Origin: Paenibacillus piri
Lineage (GTDB): Bacteria; Bacillota; Bacilli; Paenibacillales; NBRC-103111
DNA length: 64,000 nucleotides
Direction: 5' to 3'
Assembly: GCF_004354045.1 (NCBI RefSeq)
Contig: NZ_SMRT01000021.1
Coordinates: forward strand, 1 to 64,000
Under the pieces are notes generated by a model, which worked only from the letters and a program-made list of their open reading frames with translations, made no database searches and had not been told where the DNA came from. This document shows positions 51,822 to 60,049 of this stretch, in pieces. Position 1 is the first letter of the stretch. Each line of letters begins with the position of its first letter. A program made the translations under genes and the position numbers.

Positions 51822-51933
51822 AATGATAGAAAGTATAAGTTTTCAGCGGAGCTGAAGCTTTCTATCATTTCAAGAAAACCTACATATAAATCGCGGTCGC
51901 TCATCTTGGATAGGCCTCGATAGTGGTTTTCTT
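51822..51933. repeat. Two adjacent long-stem hairpins, candidate mobile intergenic element
   Basis: AATGATAGAAAG (51822-51833) pairs perfectly with CTTTCTATCATT (51858-51869), with an inner TTCAGC/GCTGAA stem. Directly behind, AAGAAAACC (51872-51880) pairs with GGTTTTCTT (51925-51933) around a 44-nt loop. There is no ORF. The compact pair between a strong terminator and the end of a minus-strand gene looks like a small dispersed repeat. The second hairpin may also terminate the metallophosphoesterase transcript. Confidence 0.5.
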
Positions 51934-52963
51934 ATCCCCCGGAACGAGCCGGATTTCTCGCTGATGGAGGCAGAACGGTATACTGCGCCTCAGGAATCCA
52001 CGCATGGTTTGCGAAGTCGCGGCCCTTAATAACGACCCGGCTGTTAGGATACACTTCGACATACAGCCCTTCGCTGGCGTTTCCGCCGAGAGGCTTGTAG
52101 GCGCCGTTGCTGTCGGAGGTCCACGGATCGCTTGCGGACGAAGTGTTGACCATCGTGAACAAGTCCTGTACGAACGTTTTCGGCAATCTTAAATTCATAT
52201 GGCTGTGGCTGGTGAACAATATGACTTGCGGAAAAGCGGATAAAATATTACGCAGCTCTTTATCCTGTATGACGGACCGGTAATTGATACAGCATTCGGA
52301 ACCGGAAACCGTATCGCTTAACGGCTGATGCAAAAAAACGAAGATCGGTCTGTTCAAACCGTATGTATACTGCGCATTCAGCAGCGATTGGCGCAGCCAA
52401 TCCAGCTGAGTCTGCGACAAATAAGCGTTCTCCGCATTATCCGGATTCGATTGCCGGTACTGCTCGGAGCCAAGGAAAATAAACGGAAAGCCTTGAATTT
52501 TTTTCTGATAGTACACGCTGCTCTCTCCGGTAAACTGCAGAAACCGCTGAATGGAAGCCTGCTCGGTCTCCCCGTTGGGGAACGTATCGGAGCTCCAGGA
52601 GCCGGAGCCTTTGAACCAGGATTTATAAAATTCATGGTTGCCGATCGACGCAAAGACGGATTGAGGATGAGGGTTTTCCTTCAGCAGGCTGTTGAGCGTC
52701 AAATAATCGCCCGGCAGCCCGTTGGTCAAGTCGCCGTTAAGAATAAGTGCCAAGGAATCGGGAGCGGCTTGCTGCAGATCCGCCAATGCGTTTGCAAATT
52801 TATTTTGGGATTCGCCGCTCCACGCTTCTACATGGATATCGCTGAGCACGCTGAAGCCGAACAGCGGTTTTTCCTCCGGCTGAGCGTCGGCGCCTGTGGG
52901 CAGTACAAACATCAGACATAAAAACAATGACAACAAAGCGGAGCCAATACTGGTTTTTCTCAT
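51932..52963 (-). CDS. Secreted metallophosphoesterase
   Basis: The 343-residue protein has a signal peptide (about 1-27, ending ADA) and calcineurin-like motifs: FSVLSDIHVE near 37, LILNGDLTN near 73, SIGNHEF near 105 and FTSHSHMNL near 240, where the usual Gly of GHxH is Ser. It is probably exported and cleaves phosphate esters outside the cell. ATG 52963 has GGAGGTTTC upstream; an open extension to 53029 lacks a site and would precede the signal peptide. Its start lies near 53031-53061, where GGTTAAT and ATTAACC form an inverted repeat. Confidence 0.88.
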   Translation of the reverse strand: MRKTSIGSALLSLFLCLMFVLPTGADAQPEEKPLFGFSVLSDIHVEAWSGESQNKFANALADLQQAAPDSLALILNGDLTNGLPGDYLTLNSLLKENPHPQSVFASIGNHEFYKSWFKGSGSWSSDTFPNGETEQASIQRFLQFTGESSVYYQKKIQGFPFIFLGSEQYRQSNPDNAENAYLSQTQLDWLRQSLLNAQYTYGLNRPIFVFLHQPLSDTVSGSECCINYRSVIQDKELRNILSAFPQVILFTSHSHMNLRLPKTFVQDLFTMVNTSSASDPWTSDSNGAYKPLGGNASEGLYVEVYPNSRVVIKGRDFANHAWIPEAQYTVLPPSARNPARSGG

Positions 52964-53433
52964 AGAAACCTCCAAAAGATGTACGATCGCACGTTGTAAC
53001 CGGAATTTGTAAAAGCTCGGTCGGAACATCGGTTAATAAGAGTCCAAATAATTCATTAACCGCAATTCTACATATTTAAACAAAATTAGACGATATTAGC
53101 ATTTCCGTGAAACGCTCGTTGGGTCCAGGGAAATCATGCCAATTGTTTCAACGGGCGACTCTGTCTATTTTAGTGCTATTGGTTAAGTTTGTCAGCCCTC
53201 AAATAATATTCGACAGCAAATTTTGCATAGTGGGGGTCAGAAACCGCAATAAACATCGGTTTTCTTTGTCCGCGATATGCTAGAATAGATCGTGTAACGT
53301 GCCGGATCACGGCCGCGCCCTAAACGAGTCCTGCCGACCCAACGCATGCCTGTTTCATGACAGCGCTTGCTTGTAAGCGATTTAATGCAACCGGCGGGAG
53401 AACATGCAGAAGAATAAAGGAAGGGGAACGAAA
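52964..53433. other. Intergenic region between metallophosphoesterase and fumarase genes
   Basis: No gene is seen in this 470-bp gap. It holds an inverted repeat GGTTAAT (53031-53037)/ATTAACC (53055-53061) upstream of the minus-strand gene, AT-rich sequence, and a GGAAGGGG site for the fumarase start near its right end. TAGAAT at about 53282-53287 is a possible -10 for the fumarase transcript, without a good -35. Confidence 0.4.
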
Positions 53434-54276
53434 ATGAGAGTTATTCATACGGATCAAATACGCGATACGATCGCCATGATGTGCTGGGAAGCCTGCTATT
53501 ATTTGCCGCAGGATATTTTGGACGGATTCCGCAGAGCGAGCGAAACCGAGGAATCGCCGCTCGGCAAAAGCATCATCGATCAATTGATTGAAAACGCCCA
53601 ATTGGCGGCGGAGGAAGACCGTCCGTACTGCCATGATACGGGTCTGACTGTCGTTTATGCCGATGTCGGGCAGGATGTTCATATTCAGGGCGGGGATTTC
53701 ACCGGCGCCATTCATGAAGGGATACGCAAAGGGTATAAAGAGGGGTATCTCCGCAATTCGATCGTCTCCGACCCGCTTATCCGTAAAAATACGAACGACA
53801 ATACGCCCGGCGTCATTCATACCCGGATTGTTCCCGGCGAACAGATCAAGCTGACGGTTCTGCCGAAGGGCGGGGGCAGTGAAAATATGAGCGCCATGAA
53901 ATTTTTGCTTCCCGGAGACGGTGTGGCGGGCGTAAAGAAATTTGTGCTGGATACGATTATCGCGGCGGGAGGCAGAGCTTGTCCTCCTTTGGTCGTCGGT
54001 GTCGGCATCGGAGGCAGCTTTGATAAAGTGACTGAAATTGCGAAGGAAGCGGTGCTCCGCGAGGTAGGCGCCTTCCATCACGAGGAGCATATCGCCCGGC
54101 TGGAGAAGGAATTGTTGGACGAAATCAATAAAACAGGCATCGGACCGCAGGGCCTGGGAGGTTCCAATACGGCTATTTGGGTTGCGGTCGAGACATATGG
54201 CTGCCATATTACGGCACTGCCGGTCGCTGTTAATATTCAATGTCACGCCGCCCGTAAAAATACGAAAGTGATTTAA
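53434..54276 (+). CDS. Class I fumarate hydratase, alpha subunit (TtdA/FumA N-terminal type)
   Basis: The 280-residue protein matches the alpha part of iron-sulfur hydro-lyases: YCHDTGLTVVYADVGQD near 62-78 with one cluster Cys, ACPPLVVGVGIGGSFDKV near 180-198 with the second, and VAVNIQCHAARKNTK at the end with the third, plus GPQGLGGSNT near 238. The three Cys hold a 4Fe-4S cluster. The beta subunit gene follows after 103 bp. ATG 53434 has GGAAGGGGAACG upstream. Fumarate is the likeliest substrate; tartrate is possible. Confidence 0.88.
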   Translation: MRVIHTDQIRDTIAMMCWEACYYLPQDILDGFRRASETEESPLGKSIIDQLIENAQLAAEEDRPYCHDTGLTVVYADVGQDVHIQGGDFTGAIHEGIRKGYKEGYLRNSIVSDPLIRKNTNDNTPGVIHTRIVPGEQIKLTVLPKGGGSENMSAMKFLLPGDGVAGVKKFVLDTIIAAGGRACPPLVVGVGIGGSFDKVTEIAKEAVLREVGAFHHEEHIARLEKELLDEINKTGIGPQGLGGSNTAIWVAVETYGCHITALPVAVNIQCHAARKNTKVI

Positions 54277-54379
54277 TGGTCTTTAGCAGATTGTTGATGA
54301 AAGGGGATAAAAGCCTGTTCCCACAGTTTATCGAAAATCTATTCAGGCGCGTTAAATCTCGGAAAGGACAGATGCCCAT

Positions 54380-54934
54380 ATGGCCAAAATTTATATCGAG
54401 ACGCCGCTGACCCGCGAAAAGGCAGTGCAGCTGAAAGCCGGGGATGAAGTTTTTCTTAACGGAACGATTTATGTCGCACGCGATGCCGCACATAAACGCA
54501 TGATCGAATTGCTGAAAAATAACGAGGAGCTTCCAGTAAATTTGAAGGATCAAATTATTTTTTATGCCGGCCCGACACCGCCCAAGCCGGGGCAGGTTAT
54601 CGGCTCGATCGCTCCGACGACGGCTTCCCGTATGGACCCTTACACGCCCGCTATGTACGAGTACGGAGTTAAAGGCAAGATCGGCAAAGGGCCGAGAAGC
54701 AATGAGGTCAAAGAAGCCTGTGTCAAGTACGAAGCCGTATGCTTGTCGGCCGTCGGCGGTTTATCGGCATTGCTCGCCAATAAGGTCAAATCCGCCGAAG
54801 TTGTCGCATATGACGATCTCGGACCGGAAGCGATCCGCAAGCTCACGGTCGAAGATTTCCCGGTGCTGGTCGTTTACGATGCGCACGGCGGAGATCTGTA
54901 CGAGCAGGAAATCGCAAAATACAGAAAAATATAA
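54380..54934 (+). CDS. Class I fumarate hydratase, beta subunit (FumA C-terminal/TtdB type)
   Basis: The 184-residue protein matches the beta domain: TPLTREKAVQLKAGDEVFLN near 7-26, IYVARDAAHKRM near 33-44, FYAGPTPPKPGQVIGSIAPT near 62-81, MYEYGVKGKIGKG near 94 and the end VVYDAHGGDLYEQ. With the alpha subunit it forms the oxygen-sensitive fumarase found in many Firmicutes. GGAAAGGACAG stands upstream. Confidence 0.88.
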   Translation: MAKIYIETPLTREKAVQLKAGDEVFLNGTIYVARDAAHKRMIELLKNNEELPVNLKDQIIFYAGPTPPKPGQVIGSIAPTTASRMDPYTPAMYEYGVKGKIGKGPRSNEVKEACVKYEAVCLSAVGGLSALLANKVKSAEVVAYDDLGPEAIRKLTVEDFPVLVVYDAHGGDLYEQEIAKYRKI

Positions 54935-55140
54935 GGCGCGGATAATCTGAAGCGGGAGGACGGAATCGTTCCGTAGAAGCATAGCTTTCGCTTTTGTTTC
55001 CGGATTTCAGCGATTCGGTTGAATGACACGCCAGTGAAGCAAACATTTATCGCTGACTTGTGGAACGGAAGGGTATAATCGCGATCAAAATTGAAAACAC
55101 TTAACGTAAACGTTTGCCGGCGGCAAAGGAGGCGCAGATT

Positions 55141-55308
55141 GTGTTTTCAAAGATCAAGTCGATGCTCAAGGATTACTTTATCGTTGAACCGCCAAGCGAG
55201 GATTATATTTATTTCCCGACCGAATATGGCGGATACCCTTTCTACAAAGTTTCAAGCGCAGTCGATGACGCGGTTAGCGACGAGGCGGATCAAGATACCG
55301 TCCAATGA
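55141..55308 (+). CDS. Small hypothetical protein, 55 residues
   Basis: A GTG start at 55141 has an ideal AAAGGAGG 8 bp upstream, and a terminator follows 20 bp after the stop, which makes a short gene credible. The product begins MFSKIKSMLKDYF and ends in an acidic tail (DDAVSDEADQ). No membrane segment or known family is recognised. The open frame continues upstream to a TTG at 55114, but the ribosome binding site lies inside that extension. Confidence 0.55.
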   Translation: MFSKIKSMLKDYFIVEPPSEDYIYFPTEYGGYPFYKVSSAVDDAVSDEADQDTVQ

Positions 55309-55327
55309 TCCGTTGTCTCCGTATTCA

Positions 55328-55358
55328 TCCTCCCGTCAGCAAAGGGGGGATTTTTTTT
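55328..55358 (+). terminator. Terminator after the small ORF
   Basis: TCCTCCC (55328-55334) pairs with GGGGGGA (55344-55350), one wobble, followed by eight T (55351-55358). Confidence 0.75.
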
Positions 55359-55509
55359 ACTCCGCTTTTTGTTCAACGTACTTGTCGATCGTATTCAGCA
55401 CTTCGCTCAGCTTTTGGTGGCTGAAATGAATTTCCGAATTGCTGGCCTGGTAGCTTTTCTCATTTTGAAATACTTTAAAGCCCCTGTAATTCTCGTAAAT
55501 GGTTCTCAT
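55357..55509 (-). CDS. Small hypothetical protein, 50 residues
   Basis: The minus-strand ORF starts at ATG 55509 with AGGAG 10 bp upstream. The product begins RTIYENYRGFKVFQNEKSYQ and ends with a charged helix (LNTIDKYVEQKAE). Composition is protein-like but no family is recognised. The open frame reaches upstream to 55572 without a site. It converges with the 55-residue ORF and its end touches that gene's terminator. Likely real, function unknown. Confidence 0.5.
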   Translation of the reverse strand: MRTIYENYRGFKVFQNEKSYQASNSEIHFSHQKLSEVLNTIDKYVEQKAE

Positions 55510-55710
55510 GATCGTGTCTCTCCTGTTCATAGAAATGATTTTAAAAGTGGAAAACCAGAGCAGTTGTCTCATCGCTGTGGGTATATTGGGATATTTTACA
55601 ACAAATTGGCAATTAAAACTACGATGGAAAAGCGGAAGTTTTGTCGCTTTGTGTTAAGGTCTCTTCATATTTTGCGACAATTCCGGTGCAAATGATACGG
55701 AAATGCAAAT

Positions 55711-55740
55711 AAAACCAGCCGCCTGACGGCGCCTGGTTTC
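55711..55740 (-). terminator. Terminator of the dehydrogenase gene
   Basis: AAACCAG (55712-55718) pairs with CTGGTTT (55733-55739) around a GC-rich inner stem. Read on the minus strand a TTTTATTTG tail follows. It lies about 100 bp after the stop of 55838-56923. Confidence 0.6.
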
Positions 55741-55837
55741 CGATTGATTATGAGTCGATGAGTCTTTTGGTTAGTTCAGGGTATGGGATGATCATAATGC
55801 CGGAACTGCCGGAAAGCGGCGTGGACCTGCGTACGGA

Positions 55838-56923
55838 CTAGAGCTGTTCGACCTTATGGATCGCCTCGATCAGCACCCCGGCCGTCACCGGAAACGGCAT
55901 ATTGCCCATCGTGCCGTCCGGAGACAGCGATACGCGTGCGATTTCCTGCAGCTGACCGTCTGTTAAAGGCTCGGTAATGCCAAGCTCGCGCAGCTTGGAA
56001 GGCAGGCCGATCTGCTTATAGAAATCAAGCAGCTCCCGAATTTCCTCGGCCGGCCGGTTTTCCAGCACCAGCTGCGTGATAATGCCGTAAGCGACCTTTT
56101 CGCCGTGGTAAGCGTGATGCGATTCGGGCAGCGTCGTCAGCCCGTTATGCACCGCATGGGCGGCAGCGGAACGGCAGTTGTCCTCGCCAAGCCCGCCAAC
56201 CAGGCCGCTGAACAGGATGACGGCGTCGACGACCTTTTGCAGCGCTTCCGAGGACCGGCCAGCCTTGGCATCGCGGATCGCGTCCTCACTGTCGGCCAGC
56301 AGCGTATCGAAGCACAGCTTGGAGGCTTGGACGCCTCCAATAGTAGGCAGGTTTTGCGGCTTGCCATCGGAGCAAGCCGTCGATTCGTACCATTTGGCGA
56401 TCGTATCTCCGATCCCGGCGATCAGATACCGTACCGGTGCGGCAGCAATCACATCCGTATCGATCAGCACGAGCAGCGTGTTGCGGTAAAATACCGGAAA
56501 GTCCACATAAACGCCATCGTCCGTATACATGACGGACAAATTCGTAACCGGCGCGCATTGCGCGGCCAACGTAGGGATGGCGACCAGCGGCTTGTTGACG
56601 TCGTTGGAAAGCTTTTTCGCGGTATCAATCACTTTGCCCGCCCCGACGCCGACAATCAGCTCGACCTCGGGCTTGACCAACGCCTGCAGTCGTTTCACCT
56701 CGTTGTACGAGCACTCGCCGCGGTAAGGCACCACTTCATATTCGATTCCGGCCGCATCCAAACTCGCAATGAACGGCTCCTGGACGCTCGCCCACGATTT
56801 GGTACCGGTTACAATAAAGATGCGTTTTCCGAATTTGGCAATCCATTCGCCAGCTGTTTTCATCAAACCCGGTTCTTGAATATAAGCATTGGGCGTACCC
56901 GCCACGTAATGAACTTTGGACAT
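55838..56923 (-). CDS. Iron-containing alcohol dehydrogenase, GldA/YbdH-like
   Basis: The 361-residue protein has the group's NAD-binding GVGAGKVIDTAKKLS near 92-106 and the metal-ligand segments GIGDTIAKWYE near 170, AAHAVHNGLTTL near 250 and HAYHGEKVAYG near 268. It resembles glycerol dehydrogenase and hydroxycarboxylate dehydrogenase (YbdH) more than the Adh type. The substrate is probably glycerol, a diol or a hydroxy acid. It stands alone on the minus strand, divergent from guaD. AAGGAGGAGC is upstream of the ATG. Confidence 0.88.
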   Translation of the reverse strand: MSKVHYVAGTPNAYIQEPGLMKTAGEWIAKFGKRIFIVTGTKSWASVQEPFIASLDAAGIEYEVVPYRGECSYNEVKRLQALVKPEVELIVGVGAGKVIDTAKKLSNDVNKPLVAIPTLAAQCAPVTNLSVMYTDDGVYVDFPVFYRNTLLVLIDTDVIAAAPVRYLIAGIGDTIAKWYESTACSDGKPQNLPTIGGVQASKLCFDTLLADSEDAIRDAKAGRSSEALQKVVDAVILFSGLVGGLGEDNCRSAAAHAVHNGLTTLPESHHAYHGEKVAYGIITQLVLENRPAEEIRELLDFYKQIGLPSKLRELGITEPLTDGQLQEIARVSLSPDGTMGNMPFPVTAGVLIEAIHKVEQL

Positions 56924-57117
56924 GCTGCAAGCTCCTCCTTGAGTAACTGTGGTTCAAACGCACTCCTCACATTTTACCAGAGAATGGGGTCCCGGGTATA
57001 GTTAATTTCACGTTTAATCTGAATCGGCCTCGGCAATCTTTGAAAATGAGGCGCGTATCCTTTATGATAAAAGCAGATTGCAAACAGCAATGAATAACGT
57101 GGAAAGCGGGTGTGGGG

Positions 57118-57594
57118 ATGAGCAATGAACTTGAAAAGCGGATGCGGGAATCGATCCGGCTGGCGGTCGAAAACGTACAGTCCGGTCAAGGCGGACCTTT
57201 CGGCGCCATTGTGGTCAAGGACGGGCAAATTATCGGCAGAGGCAGCAACCAGGTAACTACGCTCAACGATCCGACGGCGCATGCGGAAGTACAGGCGATT
57301 CGGGATGCATGCCGGCATTTGAATCATTTTCAATTGACGGGCTGTGAAATTTATACGAGCTGCGAGCCGTGCCCGATGTGCATCGGCGCGATTTACTGGG
57401 CCCGACCGGACGCCGTCTATTACGCCTGCAGCAAGGAGGATGCGGCAGCTGTCGGCTTTGACGACCAGTTTATTTACGAGCAGATTGCGCTGCCTATGGA
57501 GCGGCGCTCTATCGTGATGAAGCAATTGAAGCCGGATGAATACAAGCTGCCCTTCGAGCAATGGGCCGTCTCGGAAATCAAGAAAGAGTATTAA
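57118..57594 (+). CDS. Guanine deaminase (GuaD-like cytidine deaminase fold)
   Basis: The 158-residue protein has the zinc motifs PTAHAEVQAIRDAC near 53-66 and SCEPCPMCIGAIYWA near 80-94. The C-terminal part, with FDDQFIYEQIALPMERRS and a Tyr at the very end (KKEY), closely matches B. subtilis GuaD (from memory), which extends its tail over the neighbour's active site. It converts guanine to xanthine. ATG 57118 is preferred over GTG 57112. No purine genes are adjacent. Confidence 0.88.
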   Translation: MSNELEKRMRESIRLAVENVQSGQGGPFGAIVVKDGQIIGRGSNQVTTLNDPTAHAEVQAIRDACRHLNHFQLTGCEIYTSCEPCPMCIGAIYWARPDAVYYACSKEDAAAVGFDDQFIYEQIALPMERRSIVMKQLKPDEYKLPFEQWAVSEIKKEY

Positions 57595-57645
57595 ACCGCA
57601 CAACTGACAAGTTGGATTTTTCACGGTATTGGGGAGCTGCAACGA

Positions 57646-58791
57646 ATGAATCCGCGTTTTGTCGTTATTATCGCCGTATTATTACTGGTGTTCGGGCTTA
57701 TTAATTATTATGTCGGCTGGCACGGTGCATTGTGGCTGGAATCGGCGCTGCACATTCATCCCGGACCGATATATTGGATTTGTTTTTGGATTATCGCCTT
57801 CTCGTACTTGCTCGGAAGGCTCGGCTCGCGGTTTTTGCCGCGGAGCGCCGCGAACTTCCTCAAGCTGATCGGCGCATATTGGCTGGCTATAATGTTTTTC
57901 GCGTTCGTAATGCTGCCGTTTGCCGATCTTGCAGCCGGCATAATGGCGCTGCTCAGGGTGCCGTCCTCGACCTACATTCCGGTTCTTGGAATGGTCGTCG
58001 CGTTCCTGATTGCGCTGCTTATGCTCCGCGGCTCGTGGAATGCGCGCAATCCGGTCATTCGCCGCTATGAGGCGACGATTGCCAAAAGCGCCGGAGAGCG
58101 CAAGAAGCTGCGGATTGCCGTCGCTTCCGATCTGCACCTGGGTTCTATCGTCGGCAATAAGCAGCTGCAGCTGCTCGTCGACCGGATTAATGCGCTGGAG
58201 CCTGATTTGATCCTGCTGCCCGGCGATGTCATCGATGACGATATCGAGCCGTTCATCAGCCGGCGGATGGGAAGCGTCATGCAGCAGCTGCGTTCCCGGC
58301 TCGGGATTTACGCCGTATTGGGCAATCACGAATATATCGGCGGCCACATTCGGCAGTTTACCGAGCAAATGAACGAGATCGGCATCGATGTGCTGCTGGA
58401 TCGCTCGGTGCTGCTTGAAGACAGCTTCTATGTCATCGGCCGGAAGGACAAGGCGGTGGAACGGTTCGGAAGCCAAGGCAGGCTGGAGCTTGAGCCGCTG
58501 CTGGCCGATGTGGACAAATCGCGTCCGCTGATCCTGATGGATCACCAGCCGTACGGTCTGGACAAAGCCGAGTCGGCGGGCATCGATGTCATGCTGTCCG
58601 GTCATACTCACAGAGGGCAAATGGCTCCGAACCATTTCATTACAAGAAGGCTGTTCGAGCTGGACTGGGGCTTTTTGAAGAAAGGCGCTCTGCATGCGGT
58701 CGTTTCCTCCGGATACGGAACGTGGGGCCCGCCCGTTCGAATCGGCAGCCGATCCGAGATTGTCGAGCTTACGCTCCATTTTGAAGGGTAG
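57646..58791 (+). CDS. Membrane-anchored metallophosphoesterase (YkuE/YaeI-like)
   Basis: The 381-residue protein has four to five N-terminal membrane segments (about 3-130) and a calcineurin-like domain: VASDLHLGSIVG near 160-171, LLPGDVIDDD near 190, LGNHEYIGGH near 224, LMDHQPYGL near 300 and LSGHTHRGQ near 322. The whole metal-binding set is intact. Relatives hydrolyse phosphodiesters or UDP-linked lipids at the membrane; the substrate here is unknown. It follows guaD by 51 bp and may be cotranscribed. Confidence 0.88.
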   Translation: MNPRFVVIIAVLLLVFGLINYYVGWHGALWLESALHIHPGPIYWICFWIIAFSYLLGRLGSRFLPRSAANFLKLIGAYWLAIMFFAFVMLPFADLAAGIMALLRVPSSTYIPVLGMVVAFLIALLMLRGSWNARNPVIRRYEATIAKSAGERKKLRIAVASDLHLGSIVGNKQLQLLVDRINALEPDLILLPGDVIDDDIEPFISRRMGSVMQQLRSRLGIYAVLGNHEYIGGHIRQFTEQMNEIGIDVLLDRSVLLEDSFYVIGRKDKAVERFGSQGRLELEPLLADVDKSRPLILMDHQPYGLDKAESAGIDVMLSGHTHRGQMAPNHFITRRLFELDWGFLKKGALHAVVSSGYGTWGPPVRIGSRSEIVELTLHFEG

Positions 58792-58870
58792 AGCCGGAAG
58801 CTTCGAAGGCTTGGGCCAGCTTTCTTGAGCAGGAAGTTTCGCGCCAGATGTTCCAAATTTTATAAATAAA

Positions 58871-58899
58871 TTGACAATATCAGGGTATGCGATTACAAT
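58871..58899 (+). promoter_or_regulatory. Strong promoter upstream of the Ugp-like operon
   Basis: TTGACA (58871-58876), a 17-bp spacer and TACAAT (58894-58899) form a near-consensus vegetative promoter. Transcription would start near 58906 and meet a terminator within about 80 nt. Confidence 0.75.
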
Positions 58900-58905
58900 G
58901 AGATC

Positions 58906-58988
58906 AAGTTAATAATCGTGATGGAGAATTAGAGAATCACACAAATTGCTTGTCATTAAATGATAAGGGCGATTTGTGTGTTTTTTTA
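58906..58988 (+). ncRNA. Short leader transcript or small RNA ending in an intrinsic terminator
   Basis: The predicted transcript ends at a stem of CACACAAAT (58938-58946) and ATTTGTGTG (58972-58980), with an inner TCATTAAATGA loop stem, followed by seven T. Only about 80 nt separate promoter and terminator, and no ORF with a ribosome binding site is inside. It is either an attenuated leader of the operon at 59117 or a free small RNA. Confidence 0.5.
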
Positions 58989-59052
58989 TCTATCATTGTG
59001 CAAGCGAGTTTTGAAACGGGCCCGTTTTGCGAATTAATTAACCCGTGTTTTA

Positions 59053-59081
59053 TGAAACCGCTTACAAAAAGTAAGCGCTTA
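59053..59081. promoter_or_regulatory. Perfect cre site and overlapping inverted repeats
   Basis: TGAAACCGCTTACA (59053-59066) fits the catabolite-responsive element TGWAANCGNTNWCA at every position. It overlaps GCTTAC/GTAAGC (59060-59076) and is followed by the palindrome TAAGCGCTTA (59072-59081). It lies 36 bp before the first permease gene and 65 bp after the leader terminator. CcpA would block transcription here when preferred sugar is present. Confidence 0.75.
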
Positions 59082-59116
59082 ACTTGATTTTGAAAGAATG
59101 GGATGGTGTATGCAAT

Positions 59117-60049
59117 TTGGCTTCCAACACAAACCTCGTATCGCAAAAAGCGGAAACCGGCGTGAAAGCCGCCAAGTCCAAATGGAGGGAGCAGACGTTC
59201 GCTTACTTTTTTCTCGCGCCTTCTTTGATCCTTTTTATAATGTTTTTATTTTATCCGATGCTTCGATCCGTCTACTTGAGCATGACGCTGACAGACCCCC
59301 GCGGACGTGTCGCCGAATTTGTCTGGTTTGACAATTACATCGATCTGTTCTCATCCGGCCAGTTTTTTTCCAATTTGAAGGTGACGCTGCTGTTTATTCT
59401 GTTCACGGTGCCGACCTGCATCATATGGTCGCTCTTATTGGCGGCTCTTACCCATAACAAGCTGAAAGGGATGAAAATATTCCAGTTCGTCTTTTCACTG
59501 CCCATTGTCATATCCGTCGGTACGGGATCGATCATCTGGTTTTTGCTGTTTCATCCCACTGCAGGCATGCTGAACTACTTCCTGAGCTTTGCAGGCATAT
59601 CGAACATCAGGTGGCTGGCCGATCCGAACTGGGCGCTTCCTTCGATCTCGATGATGACGATCTGGATGAACATGGGCTTCATGTACATCGTGCTGTTGAG
59701 CGGCCTGCAGGGAGTTCCCGATGAGCTTTATGAAAGCGCTAAAATCGACGGCGCCGGACCGGTGCGGACTTTCGGTCAAATCGTGCTGCCGCTTCTTTCA
59801 CCGACTATTTTTTTCGTACTGATCGTTTCGGTCATCAGCGCCTTCCAGGCATTCGGTCAAATTCATATTTTGACGAAAGGCGGGCCGATGAATTTGACCA
59901 ATGTCGTCGTATATTCCATCTATCAGGACGCGTTTATCAACTTCCGTTTCGGCATCGGCAGCGCGCAGGCGCTCGTGCTGTTCCTTATTATTTTGGCGTT
60001 GACCGTTTTTCAGTTTAAAGTTTTGGAAAAGAAGGTGCACTATCAATGA
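59117..60049 (+). CDS. ABC transporter permease, UgpA-like
   Basis: The protein of about 310 residues has six membrane segments and the EAA loop ELYESAKIDGAGPVRTFGQI near 215-235. The start is uncertain: TTG 59117 (GGGATGG upstream) looks best, TTG 59084 and 59090 are in frame. The order permease, permease, binding protein, phosphodiesterase matches ugp operons for sn-glycerol-3-phosphate and its diesters. No ATPase (UgpC) gene is included, so a shared MsmX-type ATPase is likely. Its end overlaps the next gene by 4 bp. Confidence 0.88.
   Translation: MASNTNLVSQKAETGVKAAKSKWREQTFAYFFLAPSLILFIMFLFYPMLRSVYLSMTLTDPRGRVAEFVWFDNYIDLFSSGQFFSNLKVTLLFILFTVPTCIIWSLLLAALTHNKLKGMKIFQFVFSLPIVISVGTGSIIWFLLFHPTAGMLNYFLSFAGISNIRWLADPNWALPSISMMTIWMNMGFMYIVLLSGLQGVPDELYESAKIDGAGPVRTFGQIVLPLLSPTIFFVLIVSVISAFQAFGQIHILTKGGPMNLTNVVVYSIYQDAFINFRFGIGSAQALVLFLIILALTVFQFKVLEKKVHYQ

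Noticed and set aside
57682..58779. Minus-strand ORF of 365 codons opposite the membrane metallophosphoesterase
   Set aside because: The plus frame carries all metal-binding motifs; the minus frame is Gln/Arg/His-rich and has no start site.
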